64,000 nt of DNA from Caprella mutica (Eukaryota > Arthropoda > Malacostraca > Amphipoda > Caprellidae), in the NCBI GenBank assembly GCA_947561585.1, contig CANNZV010000262.1, forward strand, positions 186,001-250,000. Direction: 5' to 3'. Of this stretch, positions 62,806 through 64,000 are shown piece after piece. The notes beneath the pieces are model-generated. The model had not been told where the DNA came from. It searched no databases and worked only from the letters and a program-made list of their open reading frames with translations. The stretch's first letter is position 1, and every line of letters starts with the position of its first letter. A program made the translations under genes and the position numbers.

Positions 62806-62879
62806 AACCTAATGGCATTTAGCATGATATATTCAAATATTTATAATCAATTCTTGTGGTCACGACCCTACTTCAATGT

Positions 62880-62885
62880 AATAAA
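62880..62885 (+). terminator. Polyadenylation signal AATAAA
   Basis: A canonical hexamer 75 bases past the stop, followed by a T-rich stretch (TTTTATTG) that could serve as the downstream element. Confidence 0.6.
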
Positions 62886-63185
62886 TTTTATTGCCCTTGA
62901 CTAAATTTCCAATCCTGTCTATTTCATGTCATCTCTTTTGCTGGTATTCTCAATTCAAGATTTTCTACTATATCGTGTAGTGCAGAGCATCATGTAGCGT
63001 TGATGATAATTACATTTAAGGATATGATTCTTGTTAATCTATTTCAGAGATATATAGTGAATCTGAATGTGTTCATGAGTAGCACAATACTGTTTAGATT
63101 GATTTGTAAGCATGTGACGTTGTGAGGATTTGGTGATTTACCTCTAAATGCGTTTGGTCACTTGTTGATATTAATGAGCACTCCC

Positions 63186-63256
63186 AGGTAGCAATGATTC
63201 TCGGGCTGATGTTGTCCCAATATTGGCCCAAGAAAAAATGCTACCGGGGCTAATGT
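63186..63256. mobile_element. Short inverted-end element related to the array at 9363
   Basis: CCCAGGTAGCAATGATTCTC at the left and the reverse CCCCGGTAGCATTTTTTCT at the right. Between them, GTTGTCCCAATATTGG resembles one unit of the 22-bp array at 9394-10475. Confidence 0.55.
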
Positions 63257-64000
63257 GGTACAGACCATAACTTTCATCTTCATTCTTTAATTATTACTTC
63301 AATGTGGAATCTCTACGACTGTAAAATTCCATTGTTACTATTCTTATGCTCCAAAGAACCCATGTGGTGTATATTCAAATTATTTACATTTTCCAGTTTA
63401 TAAAACCCAAGTATGATAAAGATTGTACAGACATTATTCAATTAGTGGTAGCAAGAAAAATGATCACATATTAAAGTTCATAAGCATGTTAATATAATGA
63501 CAAATTAAATAACTTATTCAGTATGTTCAATTAACTTTTTCTAGAAATGAACATACAGGTCGAATGTGCATCTTACCTCTATTCAGCTATGTTATATTTA
63601 CTAAAGAGAACAAAGCAGCTCTTCAAATTGAGAATCTAGGTAATTTGAACAAAATTGGTTCATAGAATAGTTATGTTTGGTGCTTGAAAATTTATTAATT
63701 TAAGTGTTGGAAGATCTGCCTTTCTATTTATTAATAAGTATGAATATCAAAATTAGCCACTAATTTTAATGATAGTTTGACATATCGATATTGTGAAGTG
63801 ACAATATTATCGTATAGCTATCTTTATCAATTAGTTATTCTCATTTAATTCCCAGACTAGTATAATATTAGCCATCCTTTGCACCAAATGATATATTTGG
63901 CATACAGTGATTTCAAGCTGTCCCTGAAACAGTAAAGCCCGTATCTATCTAATTCACAACATTCTTCTCCCGTTCTTTTTGTGTTGGTAACAAGGTGTCT

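Larger units (their letters stand above)
62806..64000 (+). other. 3' UTR and downstream sequence
   Basis: AATAAA at 62880-62885, 75 bases after the stop, is the first polyadenylation signal; later AT-rich sites could extend the UTR. A short inverted-end element lies at 63186-63256. No further gene was found up to 64000. Confidence 0.6.

Noticed and set aside
61102..61308. Minus-strand ORF with KKEGTA repeats
   Set aside because: Derived from a short T-rich local repeat in an intron; no splice or promoter context.

Overview
The window is AT-rich animal DNA with GT-AG introns, and by family resemblance it is arthropod, most likely insect. Hemiptera is only a guess from the load of intronic minisatellites and MITEs. 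It holds one recognisable gene on the + strand, filling about 62.8 of 64 kb: the active-zone scaffold RIM-binding protein (Rbp, RIM-BP). The 5' end lies outside the window. The reading frame is open at base 2, and the stop codon is at 62803-62805 with an AATAAA 75 bases later.

Layout: a giant first exon (2-3604, about 1200 codons of disordered, Ser/Lys/Glu-rich protein); ten small coiled-coil exons (7768-27063); a block of candidate linker exons that are all phase 1 at both ends (29108-34903); SH3-I (35947-36906); two linker exons; three fibronectin-III domains (41236-48712), with two candidate microexons before the third; an acidic exon and low-complexity Gly/Gln exons (49181-54327); SH3-II (54761-55200); SH3-III (55278-55970); and a disordered C-terminus (56089-62805). 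The order coiled coil, SH3, 3 x FN3, SH3, SH3 is the diagnostic architecture of RIM-BPs, which tie presynaptic Ca2+ channels to RIM at release sites. The exon chain was built by hand: every junction has AG/GT borders, and phases agree from base 2 to the stop.

The introns carry the unusual material. At least ten tandem-repeat arrays have units of 18-42 bp. Three have exactly 22-bp units, and one 20-bp family recurs in three different introns. Several palindromic MITE families are present, with TA, TAA or TTAA flanks. One 21-bp array duplicates a splice donor seven times in frame (12961-13125). One 32-bp array starts at the centre of a broken foldback MITE (14446-16211). No tRNA, rRNA, CRISPR array or second gene is supported.
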